Below, piece by piece: positions 61,675-64,000 of a DNA stretch of 64,000 nt (positions within the stretch are counted from its first letter, which is position 1; the number at the start of each line of letters is the position of its first letter). The position numbers and the translations under genes are program-made. A model generated the notes under the pieces. That model did not search any database. It had not been told where the DNA came from and saw only the letters and a list, made by a program, of their open reading frames with translations. The DNA is from Duganella alba. GTDB lineage: Bacteria; Pseudomonadota; Gammaproteobacteria; Burkholderiales; Burkholderiaceae_D. The DNA is taken from the NCBI RefSeq assembly GCF_009674495.1, contig NZ_WKJN01000014.1:62001-126000 (forward strand). The letters run 5' to 3'.

Positions 61675-62928
61675 ATGTCCATCAGCGCCACCTCAGCTGC
61701 CACTTCCGCCGCCGCCCCCGCAGCGCCGGCGCCGAAGATCCGCGTCGGCAGCCAGGAATTCAAACGCAGCAACCGCGCCATGTTCTTTGGCGGCTTCACC
61801 ACGTTCGCGCTGCTGTACTGCGTGCAGCCGCTGATGCCGCTGCTGTCGCACGAATTCGCGCTGACGGCGGCGCAGAGCAGCATGGTGCTGTCGGTCTCGA
61901 CCGGCGCGCTGGCCGTGTCGCTGCTGGCCTCCAGCGCCATTTCCGAACGCCTGGGCCGCAAGCCCCTGATGGTGGCGGCGATGGCGGTGGCCGCCATCAT
62001 GACGCTGCTGTGCGCCTTCGCCCACAGCTATCCGCAACTGCTGGTGATGCGCGGCCTGCTCGGCATCGTGCTGGGTGGCATGCCGGCGATCGCCATGGCC
62101 TACCTCGGCGAGGAAATCGAACCCGAGTCGCTGGGCCTGTCGATGGGCTTGTACATCAGCGGCAGTGCTTTCGGCGGCATGGCCGGGCGCGTGATCACGT
62201 CGGTGCTGAGCGACCATTTCTCGTGGCGGCTGGCGCTGGCGGCGGTCGGTGCGGCCGGCGTCGCGGCGGCGTTCGAATTCTGGCGCAGCCTGCCGCCATC
62301 GCGCCACTTCGCGCCGTCGCACGGCGGCTGGCGCGCGCTGCCGGCCGGCTTCAGGCAGCATTTGTCGGACGATGGCCTGCCGTGGCTGTTTGCGCTGGCC
62401 TTCCTGCTGATGGGTGCTTTTGTCAGCCTCTACAACTACATCGCCTACCGCCTGCTGGGCGGACCGTTCTCGCTGAGCCAGAGCGTGGTGGGCGCCGTGT
62501 CGTTCTTCTATCTGCTGGGGATCTACAGTTCGGTATGGGCCGGCCGGCTGGCCGACCGCTACGGCCGCCGCAACGTGCTGTGGATGATGGCGCTCATCAT
62601 GCTCAGTGGCCTGCTGCTGACCTTGTCGAACTGGCTGCCGCTGATCCTGATCGGGGTGGCGGTGTTTACCTACGGCTTCTTCGCCACGCACTCGGTGGCC
62701 AGCAGCTGGGTCGGACGGCGCGCCACCAGCAACAAGGCGCTGGCGTCGGCCCTGTACCTGTTCTTCTACTACCTCGGCTCCAGCGTGGTCGGCTCGGCCA
62801 CCGGCATCATGTGGGGCCGCGCGCAGTGGCCGGGCGTGGTGGCGGTGCTGTCCTGCTCGCTGGTGCTGGCGCTGCTGGTCGGCCTGCGGCTGCGCAAGCT
62901 GGCGCCGCTGGGCCAGTCCGAACGCTAG
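61675..62928 (+). CDS. MFS transporter (YnfM-like)
   Basis: The start at 61675 (417 aa) has AGGA 9 nt upstream and is preferred to the ATG at 61642, which has none. A Thr/Ala/Pro-rich tail precedes 12 membrane helices; SERLGRKPLMVAAMA and RLADRYGRRNVLW are the MFS loop motifs. Similar to YnfM/aromatic-acid exporters. Probably controlled by the divergent LysR gene. Its stop overlaps the convergent GGDEF-EAL gene by 4 nt. Confidence 0.9.
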   Translation: MSISATSAATSAAAPAAPAPKIRVGSQEFKRSNRAMFFGGFTTFALLYCVQPLMPLLSHEFALTAAQSSMVLSVSTGALAVSLLASSAISERLGRKPLMVAAMAVAAIMTLLCAFAHSYPQLLVMRGLLGIVLGGMPAIAMAYLGEEIEPESLGLSMGLYISGSAFGGMAGRVITSVLSDHFSWRLALAAVGAAGVAAAFEFWRSLPPSRHFAPSHGGWRALPAGFRQHLSDDGLPWLFALAFLLMGAFVSLYNYIAYRLLGGPFSLSQSVVGAVSFFYLLGIYSSVWAGRLADRYGRRNVLWMMALIMLSGLLLTLSNWLPLILIGVAVFTYGFFATHSVASSWVGRRATSNKALASALYLFFYYLGSSVVGSATGIMWGRAQWPGVVAVLSCSLVLALLVGLRLRKLAPLGQSER

Positions 62929-64000
62929 CGCGTCCGCAGCAGGTCGGCAAAGGCGTCCGGCGTCAGCGGGCGGCTGAAGTGGAAGCCCTGCATTTCGTCA
63001 CAGCCGCTGGCGCGCAGGTAGTCCAGCTGCGCGGCCGTCTCCACGCCTTCGGCAATCACCTTGAAGCCGAGGCTGTGACCGAGCGCGATCACCGAGCGCA
63101 CGATGGCGGCCACCTTCGGCTCGGCCAGCATGTCGCGCGTGAACGACTGGTCGATCTTCAGGTAGTCGACCGGGAACTGCTTCAAATAAGCCAGGCTGGA
63201 ATAGCCGGTGCCGAAGTCGTCGATCGACAGCGCGATGCCAAGCTGCTTGAGCTTGGCGATGGCCTGTGCCGCTTCGCCGGCATTTTCCATCATCAGGCTT
63301 TCGGTCAGTTCCAGTTCCAGGTATTGCGCGTCGAGTCCGCTGTCGTGCAGCGCGGCGTGCACCTCGGCCGGCAGCGCCTGGTCGCGGAACTGCCGTGCCG
63401 ACAGGTTGACCGCCACCCGCAGCGGCGGCAGTCCGGCCTGCTGCCACGCCACCGCCTGCGTGCACGCCATGCGCAGCACCCAGCGGCCGATGGCGACGAT
63501 CATGCCGGTCTCCTCCGCCACGCCGATGAAGCGCGCCGGCGCCACCGCGCCCAAGGTCGGATGCTGCCAGCGCAGCAGCGCCTCCATGCCGGTGACGGCG
63601 CCGCTGCGCAAATCCATCTTAGGCTGATACACCAGGCTCAACTGGTTGCGCGCCAGCGCGTGGCGCAGCTCGGCTTCAATGGAGGCGCGTTCGGCAATGC
63701 GCGCGTGCATCGCCGATTCGTAGAACTGCACCTGGTTGCGGCCCGCTTCCTTGGCGCGGTACATGGCGATGTCGGCATGCTTGAGCAGTTGTTCCGGCTC
63801 GGCGCCATCGGCCGGATAGACGCTGACACCGATGCTGCATGTCACCGTGACGACCTGCTGTTCCAGCGTCACCGGCGCCGCCACCGCCTCCTGCACCAGT
63901 TGCAGCAGGCTGGTCATCGGCCGCTGGTTGGCGACCGGCAGCAGCAACAGGAATTCGTCGCCGCCCAGCCGCGCCACGGTGTCGCCTTCGTTGACGCAGG
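62925..64000 (-). CDS. GGDEF-EAL domain protein (5' partial, cut by the window edge)
   Basis: The frame continues past base 64000. The visible 358 residues start in the GGDEF loop (LGGDEFLLL) and contain the tail of that domain followed by a full EAL domain. The EAL motif is in GMEALLRWQHP; further metal and loop-6 residues appear as NLSARQF, ELTESLMM, DDFGTGYSSL, KIDQSF and EGVET. It can make and/or degrade c-di-GMP. Sensor domains, if any, lie outside the window. Confidence 0.92.
   Translation of the reverse strand, partial: CVNEGDTVARLGGDEFLLLLPVANQRPMTSLLQLVQEAVAAPVTLEQQVVTVTCSIGVSVYPADGAEPEQLLKHADIAMYRAKEAGRNQVQFYESAMHARIAERASIEAELRHALARNQLSLVYQPKMDLRSGAVTGMEALLRWQHPTLGAVAPARFIGVAEETGMIVAIGRWVLRMACTQAVAWQQAGLPPLRVAVNLSARQFRDQALPAEVHAALHDSGLDAQYLELELTESLMMENAGEAAQAIAKLKQLGIALSIDDFGTGYSSLAYLKQFPVDYLKIDQSFTRDMLAEPKVAAIVRSVIALGHSLGFKVIAEGVETAAQLDYLRASGCDEMQGFHFSRPLTPDAFADLLRTR

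Overview
The window reads as chromosomal DNA of a GC-rich betaproteobacterium. Codon choice, the DUF3422 and DUF1345 families, the glnS/gluQ/pyrF/sbcB sequences and the cell-envelope genes most resemble Oxalobacteraceae of the Massilia/Duganella/Janthinobacterium type. That placement is a judgement from recalled sequences, not a search. Genes are dense, with many 1-4 nt start/stop overlaps. I see no tRNA or rRNA gene, insertion sequence, prophage or CRISPR array.

Layout. 1-8134: a tight + strand glycoside hydrolase operon (GH31 cut by the window edge, GH39, GH95, GH2) that fits removal of fucose, galactose and xylose side chains from a hemicellulose such as xyloglucan. 8123-9788: an Old Yellow Enzyme and a divergent MerR regulator sharing a textbook 19-bp-spacer MerR promoter. 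9795-25018: housekeeping and accessory genes (hydrolases, an M23-type protein, DUF3422, ldhA, DinB, an HAD protein lacking its nucleophile, LysR, LysE, CYTH-CHAD, gluQ, an M28 peptidase). 25098-34430: the most unusual region, a bipartite envelope cluster. The - strand arm encodes a C39-type protease, an outer-membrane barrel, a FadL-type barrel, a DUF2059 protein, an AraC regulator and a protein with a c-di-GMP-type MshEN domain. The divergent + strand arm encodes five secreted proteins sharing an EL-x2-V-x-G-Q signature, two of them an almost identical tandem pair. This resembles the poorly characterised Acinetobacter 'Fil' putative pilus loci. 34527-43257: transporters, oxidoreductases, a TraB/GumN protein, VanZ, SDR, pyrF and sbcB. 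43319-50848: DUF5610-like protein, a diguanylate cyclase, a BtuF-like protein, HPF/RaiA, hydrolase-TPR, DUF1345, MFS and a flavin/2Fe-2S reductase. 50899-51390: a glyoxalase gene whose 3' end has been replaced by a piece of a 2OG-Fe(II) oxygenase gene. 51509-64000: epimerase, small proteins, an orphan CHASE histidine kinase, glnS, a four-gene J-domain operon, LysR/MFS and a GGDEF-EAL gene cut by the right edge.

Cross-cutting patterns. Three large palindromes with a GGGTCAG...CTGACCC outer stem sit at convergent gene junctions, and two of them bracket the whole Fil-like cluster. Two orphan small genes each have a perfect FNR/Anr box at an activating position. c-di-GMP is a recurring theme: two GGDEF proteins plus the MshEN fusion.
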